This document shows, in pieces, positions 19,352-27,601 of a DNA stretch of 64,000 nucleotides. A model generated the notes under the pieces. It saw only the letters and a list, made by a program, of their open reading frames with translations, ran no database searches and was not told the origin of the DNA. Each line of letters opens with the position of its first letter. Position 1 is the stretch's first letter. The position numbers and the translations under genes are program-made. Source of the stretch: Roseovarius sp. Pro17 (GTDB lineage Bacteria; Pseudomonadota; Alphaproteobacteria; Rhodobacterales; Rhodobacteraceae); assembly GCF_035599575.1 (NCBI RefSeq), contig NZ_CP141179.1, forward strand, positions 1 to 64,000. Reading direction: 5' to 3'.

Positions 19352-20245
19352 GTGCGTAGTTTCACCAATCTGCAAACTGATCTGTTGCGCACATTTGTGA
19401 CCGTGGTCGATCTGCGCAATTTCACCGAAACGGGTAAGGCTCTTGGGCGAACGCAGCCCGCAATTTCCTTGCAGATCAAGCGGCTTGAGGAGGTGGCGGG
19501 CGTCAAGCTTCTTAGTCACAAGCGCAAGAAGATCGAACTGACGGCGGATGGTCAGACCCTCTTGGATTATGCCCGCGAGATGTTGCGCCTCAATGACCGC
19601 GCTGTAGCCAAGCTTCAGCGCGCAAAGCTGTTGGGAACCCTTAGAATCGGCCTGCCGATCGACTATTCGATCGAGTATTTCCAGAAAATCATTGGCGAGT
19701 TTTCCCACGCCAATCCGCAAGTGCTTATGGATATCCGCTGCAACCGGAGCCGTGATTTGCTGGCGGCGCTACATGCCGATGATCTGGATTTAGCTATCTC
19801 GATCACTGATAGGATGCCCGCGCCGCATGTTTCGCTCTATTGGTCCGAACGTCCGGTCTGGGCGTGCGGTCGTGACCACCGGATCAATCCGGACACGCCG
19901 GTCAAGATCATTGCCCACCCCGATGGGTGCTTCTATCGCAAGCGCATGGTCGATGCGCTTAATGTCGAGGGGCGCGATTGGCACGTATCATTCGAAAGCC
20001 CCGGTATTTCGGCCCTGCAAAAGGCGGTTCTGGATGGCATGGGCGTGACCGCCCTGACCAAGAAGACGCTCTTGCCAGGGATGCGTATCCTCAGCCCCAA
20101 AGAGGGATTTCCGAAACTGGCCAATATTCACGTCGGCCTTTTTTACAAGCATATCAAGATGTCGGATGCGGCGTTGAAGCTGATTGAGCAGATCAGTGAT
20201 GGGGTCAGTGCCTTTCAATCACCTACTCATGCGCGAGCCAAATGA
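19352..20245 (+). CDS. LysR-family regulator of the creatinine/creatine cluster
   Basis: The 297-residue protein has the LysR helix-turn-helix at its N-terminus (DLLRTFVTVVDLRNFTETG, then RTQPAISLQIKRLE) and a two-lobe effector domain from about residue 90. Translation starts at a GTG with TGAGGA nine bases upstream. It is encoded between the divergent creatininase operon and the co-directional creatinase gene, so it probably controls both in response to creatinine, creatine or sarcosine. The effector is inferred from context only. The 92-base divergent spacer is AT-rich (19310-19340). Confidence 0.88.
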   Translation: MRSFTNLQTDLLRTFVTVVDLRNFTETGKALGRTQPAISLQIKRLEEVAGVKLLSHKRKKIELTADGQTLLDYAREMLRLNDRAVAKLQRAKLLGTLRIGLPIDYSIEYFQKIIGEFSHANPQVLMDIRCNRSRDLLAALHADDLDLAISITDRMPAPHVSLYWSERPVWACGRDHRINPDTPVKIIAHPDGCFYRKRMVDALNVEGRDWHVSFESPGISALQKAVLDGMGVTALTKKTLLPGMRILSPKEGFPKLANIHVGLFYKHIKMSDAALKLIEQISDGVSAFQSPTHARAK

Positions 20246-20360
20246 CGTTGACTGCCTCAATTTGCGTTACTCATACATAGATCACTTCAATTAATTTTAT
20301 TTACTGCCGCCAGGCTGATAGCGAAAGACAATCAACTATCGACAATGAGGGTTTCCAGTA

Positions 20361-21572
20361 TTGGATGACATGCTTCACGTCATGGAGTGGCACAATGGCG
20401 ACAAGGATTACTCGCCGTTTTCCGACAATGAAATGTCCCGCCGTCAGAACGAGCTGCGCGATTGGATGGGCAAAAGTGATGTTGATGCGGCGCTTTTTAC
20501 GTCACACCATTGCATCAACTATTACAGCGGTTGGCTCTATTGCTCTTTTGGTCGCAAGTACGGGATGGTTATTGATCAAAAGAACGCCACGACCATTTCG
20601 GCGGGCATAGACGGTGGCCAGCCGTGGCGCCGCAGCTTTGGCAATAACGTCACCTATACCGACTGGCACCGCGACAATTTCTATCGCGCTATCCAGCAGC
20701 TGACCAAGGGCGCTAAGCGCGTCGGGATTGAGTTCGACCAGGTGTCGCTTGAACATCGCCAGCAGGTGCAGGACGCATTACCCGATGTTGAATTTGTCGA
20801 TGTCGGGCAGCCCTCAATGTGGATGCGCACCATAAAGTCCGATCAGGAAATCAAGCTGATCAGAGAGGGCGCGCGCATCTGTGACGCCGGCGGTTGGGCA
20901 GCGGTTGGCGCCATCAAGGCCGGTGTGCCCGAACACGAGGTCGCCATCGCCAGCACCAACGCTATGATCCGCGAGATCGCCAAATCCTTTCCTTTCGTGG
21001 AGTTGATGGACACCTGGACTTGGTTCCAGTCAGGCATTAACACCGACGGCGCGCATAATCCGGTGACCAACCGCGAGGTGCAGTCGGGCGATATCCTGAG
21101 CCTCAATACCTTCCCGATGATCTTTGGTTATTACACCGCGCTGGAGCGGACGCTGTTCTGCGAGCACGTGGACGATTCCAGCCTCGATATCTGGGAGAAA
21201 AATGTGAAGGTTCATGAGCGCGGGCTGGAATTGCTAAGGCCCGGCGCGCGTTGCATGGACATCGCGATCGAGCTGAACGAAATTTATCGTGAATGGGACC
21301 TGCTTCAGTATCGTTCGTTCGGTTATGGTCACAGCTTTGGTGTCCTGAGCCATTATTATGGCCGCGAAGCTGGCGTAGAACTGCGCGAGGATATCGACAC
21401 GGTGTTGAAGCCCGGCATGGTCGTTTCAATGGAGCCGATGGTTATGATCCCTGAGAGCACCCCCGGTGCTGGCGGCTACCGCGAGCATGACCTCGTTGTT
21501 ATTGACGAGGATGGGGCGGAGAATATCACCGGTTTCCCCTTGGGCCCGGACCACAACATTATTGAGAATTGA
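20361..21572 (+). CDS. Creatinase (creatine amidinohydrolase)
   Basis: Creatinase hydrolyses creatine to sarcosine and urea; it is a metal-independent member of the pita-bread (aminopeptidase P) fold. The 403-residue product equals the Pseudomonas enzyme in length and keeps the signature blocks: INYYSGWLYCSFGR, DTWTWFQSGINTDGAHNPV with catalytic His232, FGYGHSFGVLSHYYGREAG and MEPMVMIPE. The frame opens at TTG 20361, with GAGGG ten bases upstream, or ATG 20370; the TTG start gives exact alignment of His232. Upstream 20246-20360 contains the presumed promoter. Urease and sarcosine oxidase are not adjacent. Confidence 0.92.
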   Translation: MDDMLHVMEWHNGDKDYSPFSDNEMSRRQNELRDWMGKSDVDAALFTSHHCINYYSGWLYCSFGRKYGMVIDQKNATTISAGIDGGQPWRRSFGNNVTYTDWHRDNFYRAIQQLTKGAKRVGIEFDQVSLEHRQQVQDALPDVEFVDVGQPSMWMRTIKSDQEIKLIREGARICDAGGWAAVGAIKAGVPEHEVAIASTNAMIREIAKSFPFVELMDTWTWFQSGINTDGAHNPVTNREVQSGDILSLNTFPMIFGYYTALERTLFCEHVDDSSLDIWEKNVKVHERGLELLRPGARCMDIAIELNEIYREWDLLQYRSFGYGHSFGVLSHYYGREAGVELREDIDTVLKPGMVVSMEPMVMIPESTPGAGGYREHDLVVIDEDGAENITGFPLGPDHNIIEN

Positions 21573-21594
21573 TGCTCTCTCCCCCGTTCGTTGA

Positions 21595-21800
21595 TCACAG
21601 AAAGTCCAGCACCGCGGTGGCGACGTGGATATCTCTCGCCTTGTCCTGTGCGAATGCCGCCTCCGACACGGGTTCTTTGCGATCACCCTTGCCGTAATCG
21701 TGGCCGATGAATAGGCGCGACAGGATCGACTGGCTGCAGTCGCAAAGCGGTGCCGCGCTGCCGCCGCGAAGATTGGCCCGCGACGGTCTGCTGAACCGGA
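21595..21800 (-). pseudogene. Decayed fragment of a metallo-beta-lactamase-fold persulfide-dioxygenase-like gene
   Basis: Reading the minus strand gives RANLRGGSAAPLCDCSQSIL, RLFIGHDYGKG and QDKARDIHV before a stop at 21595-21597. These line up with the intact enzyme encoded at 24699-25580 (RADFPGGDAGQLYDSIQKVL, RLFMCHDYGPD, ADERANNIHV). Upstream the same frame has stops, and the N-terminal half with the THxHxDH metal site is absent. It is a truncated, diverged paralogue at the downstream end of the sulfur cluster. Confidence 0.55.
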
Positions 21801-21873
21801 TAGATCAACTTGGCCTTTTCGACCCGGTTCAGGGGGCATAGCGGACGGTGCGCTTATTCAGGTCGCACGTGGT

Positions 21874-22305
21874 TCATACACTCCCTGTCTTGAGGGAGGT
21901 GGATTTGACCCGCCGACCCGCCCAGATACCGATCAGCATTGCAGGGACGAATATCAGCGTGCCGGAGGCGGCGATGGGCAGGGCCGTCCACGCGGGGCCG
22001 GGGCAGAACCCGCCGATACCCCAGCCGATGCCAAACAATGCCGCACCCGACAGCAGCTTGACGTCGATATCGTTGGCCGAGGGAATGTCGAAATCTGCCA
22101 TCAGAATTGGGCGATCCTGCCGCCATGCCAGACGGTAGCCGATAAACGCGGTCAGCGACGCGCCACCCATGACGAAAGCCAGACTTGGATCCCATGTGCC
22201 GAAAATATCCAAGAAGTTTAGAACCTTCGCAGGGTTTGCCATGCCCGAAAGGATCAGCCCGATGCCAAAGATCAGACCGGAAAGAAAACCAAACAAAAGA
22301 CGCAT
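21874..22305 (-). CDS. YeeE/YedE-family sulfur-compound transporter half (PmpB-like)
   Basis: The 143-residue membrane protein (start MRLLFGFLSGLIFGIGLILSG) has four spans and the family segment GIGWGIGGFCPGPAW. YeeE/YedE proteins take up thiosulfate or related sulfur species; split half-length pairs are common in Alphaproteobacteria. Its ATG shares one base with the stop of the preceding half, so the two are translationally coupled and probably work as a heterodimer. A G-rich run serves as ribosome-binding site. Confidence 0.85.
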   Translation of the reverse strand: MRLLFGFLSGLIFGIGLILSGMANPAKVLNFLDIFGTWDPSLAFVMGGASLTAFIGYRLAWRQDRPILMADFDIPSANDIDVKLLSGAALFGIGWGIGGFCPGPAWTALPIAASGTLIFVPAMLIGIWAGRRVKSTSLKTGSV

Positions 22306-22745
22306 TAGATTGCCCCCCCGATTACATGACGCAAGACGAACACAGTGAGTGCGGCAAACACAATGAACGTTATGACGGCGGCCAGCGACCGGCCAGAAAG
22401 CCGCGCTAGTCCGCAAACGCCGTGTCCGGATGTGCAGCCTGATCCCAGCGCGGTGCCGATACCCACCAACAAACCAGCGATAGCCATAGCGGGCAGATTT
22501 TCACTGACGGTTTGGTGCGGGAAATCACCCGTCACCAGCAACCATGCAACAGGGGCGGCAAGCAGCCCTGCGATAAACGCCAGCCGCCAGCCGCGATCCC
22601 CTTGCGTGACGGCGCCTGCGGTGATCCCCACGATCCCGGCAATTCGACCGAACAAGGCCATCACCATGACGGCGGACAGCCCTATAAGTATTCCGCCCCC
22701 AAGTGAGGCCCACGGAGTGAAATCAGTAAGTGTAACAGGCAGCAT
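22305..22745 (-). CDS. YeeE/YedE-family sulfur-compound transporter half (PmpA-like)
   Basis: The 146-residue membrane protein carries the family signature GSGCTSGHGVCGLARLSGRS near residues 102-121, with the cysteines thought to handle persulfide or thiosulfate. It lies 13 bases downstream of the SulP gene's end in the same minus-strand run and overlaps the next half by one base. The paired halves together equal one full-length YeeE. Confidence 0.87.
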   Translation of the reverse strand: MLPVTLTDFTPWASLGGGILIGLSAVMVMALFGRIAGIVGITAGAVTQGDRGWRLAFIAGLLAAPVAWLLVTGDFPHQTVSENLPAMAIAGLLVGIGTALGSGCTSGHGVCGLARLSGRSLAAVITFIVFAALTVFVLRHVIGGAI

Positions 22746-22758
22746 CGGCCATTTCCTT

Positions 22759-24513
22759 TCAGGAGGAAGTCGCCGCGTCAGGCGCGGTCGATTTGATTTC
22801 GGGACTGGCAGTCAACTCCTTAACCGCCGCATGTTGTGAGAGAAACACCTTTCCGGACAAGGCGCTCAGCAGATCTGACCGTTTCAGGCGGTCCATGACC
22901 GGGCCTTTGACCTCGGACAGATGCAGTTTCGTCCCCATCTCACCCAACCGTTCGTTGATCGCCTCAAGCGATTCAAGCGCGCTCATGTCGATTTCGTTTA
23001 CGGCCGAGCATTGCAGGATGACATGCCGCACGGCTTTGTCCTGCGTGACCCGGTCAAGGATGTGATCCTCCAAAAATCGGGCGTTTGCGAAATAGAGGCT
23101 TTCATCGACTCGCAGGGTGACGATGCGCGGGTCAGTTTCGACCTTGTGACGATGGATGTTGCGGAAATGCTCAGTACCGGTGATGCGTCCGACCTCGGCA
23201 ATATGGGGCCGGGACGTTTTGAAAAGATACAACAGAACCGAGATCGCCACACCGCTGGACACGCCCAATTCGACCCCAAAGGCGAGCGTTATAAAGATGG
23301 TCGTTGCGACAGCGATGAAATCCGGTTTTGAGTAGGCCCAGCTGCGCTGCAGAACACTGAAATCCACAAGGCTAAGGACGGCGACAATGATCGTGGCCGC
23401 CAGCGTGGCTTTGGGCAGGAAATATATCAGCGGCGTCAGGGCCAGTGCGGCGACGGCCAGCCCCATGGCGGTAAAGGCGCCTGCCGCAGGTGTGCGTGCG
23501 CCTGCGTCGAAATTCACCACGGAACGTGAAAACCCGCCCGTCACCGGAAACCCGCCTGTGAACGCGGCACCCAGATTGGCGGCACCCAGACCGATCAGTT
23601 CCTGATTAGGATTCACCCGCTCGCGCTTCTTTGCGGCAAGTGTCTGGGCGACAGAAATGGATTCAACAAAACCTATGACCGAGATCAGCAGGGCGGGCAG
23701 CAGGAGTTGACCGATCAGGGTGGGGGACATGCCGGGCAATGTCAGTGGCGGCAAACTTTGAGGGACGTCGCCGACGATGGCCACCCCCCGCGCCCCCAGA
23801 TCGAAACCCCAGACCGCCAGCGTCGTGACAAACACGGCAGCAACTGGACCGGCCTTGGCACCGATTTCGGCCAGGCGAGGCCCAAGGCCCATCCGCCGCA
23901 GCAGCGGTTTCAGACCTTTGCGAACCCAGAACAGAAACGCGGTGGCAGACACGCCGATCGCGAGCGTTATGATGTTGGTCTCGGGCAGATGCGTGATCAA
24001 CCCTTCGACAAGTTCGATCAGATTATGACCGCCGCCGCCGATCCCCAAGATATGGCGCAGCTGGCTGACCGCGATGATGATACCGGACGCGGTAATGAAA
24101 CCCGCAATGACAGGATGCGACAGGAAATTGGCAAGGAATCCCAGCCGGAACAGCCCCATCCCCAACAACATCGCACCGGAAAGGGCGGCCAAAGTCAGCG
24201 CGGCGGTCGCATAACCCATGCTTCCCTGTTCTGCGATCTGGCCCAATGCAGCGGCAGTCATCAGCGACACGACGGCGACAGGGCCAACGGCCAACGCCCG
24301 GCTTGTGCCAAAGACCGCATAAAGCAGGATTGGCGCGATCGAGGCATAAAGCCCGGCCTCGGGTGGCATTCCGGCCAGCAAAGCATAGGCGAGCGATTGT
24401 GGGATCAGCATGATCGTCACGATGACGGCAGCGATCAGATCATCCGAGAATGTGGCGCGATTATAGCGACGACCCCAATCAAGGATCGGAAGGTAACGGG
24501 CGATGGGCTGCAT
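22759..24513 (-). CDS. SulP-family anion permease with STAS domain
   Basis: The 584-residue protein has about twelve membrane spans with the SulP core (MLIPQSLAYALLAGMPPEAG, GGFPVTGGFSRSVVNFDAGA) and a C-terminal cytoplasmic STAS domain (about 430-560, HVILQCSAVNEIDMSALESL). SulP proteins carry sulfate, bicarbonate or organic anions; the placement between a persulfide-dioxygenase-like enzyme and YeeE halves favours sulfate or sulfite movement. The start is at ATG 24513. A 185-base gap separates it from the dioxygenase gene, so it may have its own promoter. Confidence 0.88.
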   Translation of the reverse strand: MQPIARYLPILDWGRRYNRATFSDDLIAAVIVTIMLIPQSLAYALLAGMPPEAGLYASIAPILLYAVFGTSRALAVGPVAVVSLMTAAALGQIAEQGSMGYATAALTLAALSGAMLLGMGLFRLGFLANFLSHPVIAGFITASGIIIAVSQLRHILGIGGGGHNLIELVEGLITHLPETNIITLAIGVSATAFLFWVRKGLKPLLRRMGLGPRLAEIGAKAGPVAAVFVTTLAVWGFDLGARGVAIVGDVPQSLPPLTLPGMSPTLIGQLLLPALLISVIGFVESISVAQTLAAKKRERVNPNQELIGLGAANLGAAFTGGFPVTGGFSRSVVNFDAGARTPAAGAFTAMGLAVAALALTPLIYFLPKATLAATIIVAVLSLVDFSVLQRSWAYSKPDFIAVATTIFITLAFGVELGVSSGVAISVLLYLFKTSRPHIAEVGRITGTEHFRNIHRHKVETDPRIVTLRVDESLYFANARFLEDHILDRVTQDKAVRHVILQCSAVNEIDMSALESLEAINERLGEMGTKLHLSEVKGPVMDRLKRSDLLSALSGKVFLSQHAAVKELTASPEIKSTAPDAATSS

Positions 24514-24698
24514 ATTTACAAAACTTTGATGAGGGCGTTGGCGGCCCGGGCGCGAATGCCCTGAACGCAAGTCAATGTTGGATTGCCTTTGGTCGGGTTG
24601 TGGGGGACGTTCAGATGCGCTTCGTACGCTCTTCGTATACTCGCTCTCCGCAGGGACATACTCCTTTGCGCCGGATAACGCGCCACCCTAAAGCCCGA

Positions 24699-25580
24699 TC
24701 AGAGGCCGTTCAACGGCACCTTGAGCATTAAATTTCCGTCATGATCCGTCGGTAGATCGCCGGCACGCATGTTCACTTGCAACGACGGTATGATGAGCTT
24801 GGGCATGCCGAGTTGCGCGTCCCGCTCGCTACGAAAGCGCACGAAATCTTCGCGGGTCTTGCCATCGCCGACGTGAATGTTGTTGGCTCTTTCGTCCGCC
24901 ACGGTAGTCTCCCACGCGAAGTCGCGTCCGTCGGGGCCGTAATCATGGCACATGAACAGGCGCATTTTATCGGGCAGGCTCAGCACCTTTTGAATGCTGT
25001 CATATAGCTGTCCGGCATCGCCGCCGGGAAAATCGGCGCGGGCCGATCCCGCGTCTGGCATGAACAGCGTATCACCGACAAACGCCGCGTTACCCATCAC
25101 ATGAACCATGCAGGCGGGTGTATGGCCGGGCGTGTAAATCGTTAACACATCCATTTCACCGACTGTGTAGGTGTCACCATCCTTGAATAGGGCGTCGAAC
25201 TGACTGCCGTCGCGCTGAAACTCGGTGCCTTCGTTAAAGAACTTACCAAAGGTTTCCTGCACAATCATGATCTTGTCGCCGACACCGATCTTGCCGCCCA
25301 GGCGCTGCTGAATGTAGGGCGCGGCGCTGAGGTGATCGGCATGGACATGCGTTTCGATGATCCAATCCAGCGTCAGACCCCGCGCCTCGACCTCGGCGAT
25401 CAGTGCATCGGCGTGATCGTAGGTGATCCGGCCCGCTGCGTAATCGATGTCCATCACGCTGTCGATAATCGCGCAGTGATCTGACGCGGGATCTTTGACG
25501 ATGTAGCTGATCGTGTTGGTGCTCTCATCAAAATGAGCAGAGACGTCGGGTTTGAGCGACATGTTAACGGGGTAGGTCAT
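24699..25580 (-). CDS. Metallo-beta-lactamase-fold persulfide dioxygenase-like enzyme (ETHE1/Blh type)
   Basis: The 293-residue protein has the metal motif THVHADHL near 77-84, further ligands in YTPGHTPACMVH and FVGDTLFM, and RLFMCHDYGPDGR, the arrangement of ETHE1/Blh enzymes that oxidise glutathione persulfide to sulfite. The C-terminal 40 residues (GMPKLIIPSLQVNMRAG) are typical of the bacterial Blh type. It follows the DUF2892 gene by 17 bases and is probably co-transcribed with it under the Crp/Fnr regulator encoded upstream. No rhodanese domain is fused. Confidence 0.88.
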   Translation of the reverse strand: MTYPVNMSLKPDVSAHFDESTNTISYIVKDPASDHCAIIDSVMDIDYAAGRITYDHADALIAEVEARGLTLDWIIETHVHADHLSAAPYIQQRLGGKIGVGDKIMIVQETFGKFFNEGTEFQRDGSQFDALFKDGDTYTVGEMDVLTIYTPGHTPACMVHVMGNAAFVGDTLFMPDAGSARADFPGGDAGQLYDSIQKVLSLPDKMRLFMCHDYGPDGRDFAWETTVADERANNIHVGDGKTREDFVRFRSERDAQLGMPKLIIPSLQVNMRAGDLPTDHDGNLMLKVPLNGL

Positions 25581-25597
25581 GGTGGCTCCCTTTGGCT

Positions 25598-25810
25598 TTA
25601 GCGGCGACAGGTTCTGATTCCCAAAAGGCGGTATGCGGGGCAGAAACCGGTGACGGCCGTGATTAGCAGCACCGCGCCGACGAGAATTGCACCCCAGTAG
25701 AATACCGCAATGGTAAATACCGGTGCCGAAGTCGCTAGCGGCAGAATGATGAGTGTGATTCCGATGACTGCCCGCAGAACGCGGTCCAGTGTTCCTTCGT
25801 TGGTATGCAT
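25598..25810 (-). CDS. DUF2892-family small membrane protein
   Basis: The 70-residue protein has the standard DUF2892 layout: NEGTLDRVLRAVIGITLIIL, a second span around FYWGAILVGAVLLITAVTGF, and the CPAYRLLGI motif with its conserved Cys. Such proteins usually sit beside rhodaneses and persulfide dioxygenases, as here. The ATG at 25810 has GAGAGGC upstream. It heads the operon with the dioxygenase gene. Confidence 0.87.
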   Translation of the reverse strand: MHTNEGTLDRVLRAVIGITLIILPLATSAPVFTIAVFYWGAILVGAVLLITAVTGFCPAYRLLGIRTCRR

Positions 25811-25863
25811 GATGCCTCTCCTAAGCTTCGCTTTGGTTATAGACGGCAAGGTCGGGGCTGTCG

Positions 25864-25876
25864 GTGACAATGTCAC
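25864..25876. promoter_or_regulatory. Short palindrome upstream of the sulfur operon
   Basis: GTGACA and TGTCAC flank a single A in the 167-base gap between the Crp/Fnr gene and the DUF2892 operon, 53 bases before the latter's ATG. The half sites resemble Crp/Fnr cores (TGTGA/TCACA) but the spacing is one base short. The adjacent regulator is the natural candidate. Confidence 0.4.
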
Positions 25877-25977
25877 AAACAGTATTCTGGTCAGAAGCTG
25901 GCAATTTTCGTTTTCTGATCCACCATCAATGCGCCAATGGCCGCCGGACAATCGCATTATCACCAAGTGGCGATTAT

Positions 25978-26646
25978 TCACCCGCGTTCGTCGGCCAGAT
26001 TGTCTAGCGCGGGGCCGTCGCTCACCCTGATCGTGCCACGCGATTGCACAATCCAACCCCGCCGCTGGAATTCCTGTAACTGGCGCGAGATAACCTCGCG
26101 TGCGGTGCCCAATTCCACCGATAGCTGCTGGTGGGTTGCTTTGATCGACTCGGCCCCGTCTGCCAGTTCGCGCAGCTTTTGTGCCAATCTCACGTCGATC
26201 CGCTGAAACGCGACTTCATCGATCATCAAGAACAAGTCAGTGATCCGTTTCGAGAATGCTTCGAACACGAAATTTCGAAAGGGGGCGGATTCCGCTACCA
26301 GATCGTCAAAGACTGATCGTGGAATGGCCGCCGCGCAGATGTCGGTCTCGGCGATGCCTTCGGCGGAATAGTCGTCATAAGTCAATAGACAGGCAGTGGT
26401 CAGCACACAGCTTTCGCCGGAATGAATGCGATATAGGACGATTTCACGCCCGCTTTCGGACGTTTGCTGCACCCGAACCGAGCCTTCAAGCAGAAATAGC
26501 ATGTTTTCCGGCGACTTACCCGGACCAAAGATAACGGTGCCACGAGGCAGGTCCAAAACGGCACTTCGAGCCAGCAAAATAGACTTGATGCGGGTTTCGA
26601 GGCGCGACAAACCGGGAAAGCGATCAACCCAAGGGGTTTTATTCAT
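25978..26646 (-). CDS. Crp/Fnr-family transcriptional regulator of the sulfur cluster
   Basis: The 222-residue protein has an N-terminal cyclic-nucleotide-type sensor fold (FGPGKSPENMLFLLEGSVRV) and a C-terminal winged helix (LAQKLRELA, LSVELGTAREVISRQLQEF). It lacks the N-terminal cysteine cluster of FNR, but has Cys80 and Cys86 in ESCVLTTACLL and Cys104. It is next to a persulfide-handling operon on the same strand, so a thiol or sulfane-sulfur sensing role is a plausible inference. It may regulate through the GTGACA palindrome at 25864. The region 26647-26781 holds no gene. Confidence 0.85.
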   Translation of the reverse strand: MNKTPWVDRFPGLSRLETRIKSILLARSAVLDLPRGTVIFGPGKSPENMLFLLEGSVRVQQTSESGREIVLYRIHSGESCVLTTACLLTYDDYSAEGIAETDICAAAIPRSVFDDLVAESAPFRNFVFEAFSKRITDLFLMIDEVAFQRIDVRLAQKLRELADGAESIKATHQQLSVELGTAREVISRQLQEFQRRGWIVQSRGTIRVSDGPALDNLADERG

Positions 26647-26781
26647 GATGGGTTCCTCGCGTCTGCATCAGTAATGCGGTCCAATAAATCAGCGCGGTTC
26701 GATGCAATGTTGGCAATCAGTTGCCAAGAGCCGGAGCGTTAGCTGCACAGGCGGTCATAGGCGTCGCGACATCCAAGCTCC

Positions 26782-27477
26782 TCACGCCGCGTCTGTCAAA
26801 GCAAGCAGGTTACGGCCGGATTTCAGGACGCCGTCCTGAATGTCGTTGGTAATGGCATCCTGCAAATCGGTTACATCACGGGTCGTCAGCGCGGCCAGAA
26901 TCTCCTTGTGACGATCGATCTCGTAATATTCCGTGACCCGCGTGATGACCTGGCGCTGAAACGGACCAAGTTGCAACCAGATGCTCTCGACGATGGGCAT
27001 CGAGACTTGGGCCGGGTTGACCGCGTAGAGTGTGCGGTGAAAGGCCTGGTTCAGCAAAGTCAGTTGGTCCAGATCCCTTTCAAGGACGAACCGGTCCATC
27101 CTGTCATCAATCTCTGTCAGCTTTTCAATAATGATATCTGACACATAAGGCAGCGCGCGGGTGGCAGTATGAACCTCGACCGCGACGCGAAGTGCGACCA
27201 ACTCCTCAAAGCGATTAGGCGTCATCAATGGCACCGTCATTCGGCGGTTATCTTTGATCTGTATCGCATGTTCCGAGCTGAGTCGCCGCACCGCCTCGCG
27301 AACCGGGGTCGGGCTAAGGCCCAGACGTTCGGCTAGCCCGCGCATCGTGAGCGATGTGCCGGGTTCAATCGCGCCCAGCATGATCGCGTTGCGCAGGCGC
27401 TCGTACACGTATTCCTGTGTCGTCGCACCCGAAGCTACTGGAATATCAGGGATGTTGAGTTGGCCGTTGCTGGTCAT
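26782..27477 (-). CDS. GntR-family (FadR subfamily) regulator of the putrescine cluster
   Basis: The 230-residue protein has a winged helix near 20-85 (YVYERLRNAIMLGAIEPG, LSPTPVREAVRRL) and an FCD effector domain with metal/carboxylate-binding residues (RVAVEVHTATR, NQAFHRTLY, RHKEILAAL). It is divergent from puuA with a 124-base AT-rich spacer, so it is likely to regulate the puuAB-potFGHI run. The ATG at 27477 is chosen over one at 27531, since family alignment begins here. Confidence 0.87.
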   Translation of the reverse strand: MTSNGQLNIPDIPVASGATTQEYVYERLRNAIMLGAIEPGTSLTMRGLAERLGLSPTPVREAVRRLSSEHAIQIKDNRRMTVPLMTPNRFEELVALRVAVEVHTATRALPYVSDIIIEKLTEIDDRMDRFVLERDLDQLTLLNQAFHRTLYAVNPAQVSMPIVESIWLQLGPFQRQVITRVTEYYEIDRHKEILAALTTRDVTDLQDAITNDIQDGVLKSGRNLLALTDAA

Positions 27478-27601
27478 GAGGTTGCCCTTGGGTTTGTTGA
27501 GTCTGACTATATTCACTAAAATGATTGACACAATACAGTAAACGATATTACGAATTACATAAGGGTATCACAAAATAACCATCGGTATCGAAAGGTGACG
27601 C

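Noticed and set aside
21426-21839. 137-codon minus-strand frame overlapping the creatinase 3' end
   Set aside because: The frame does not match any family; a different frame in the same stretch matches the metallo-beta-lactamase relic.
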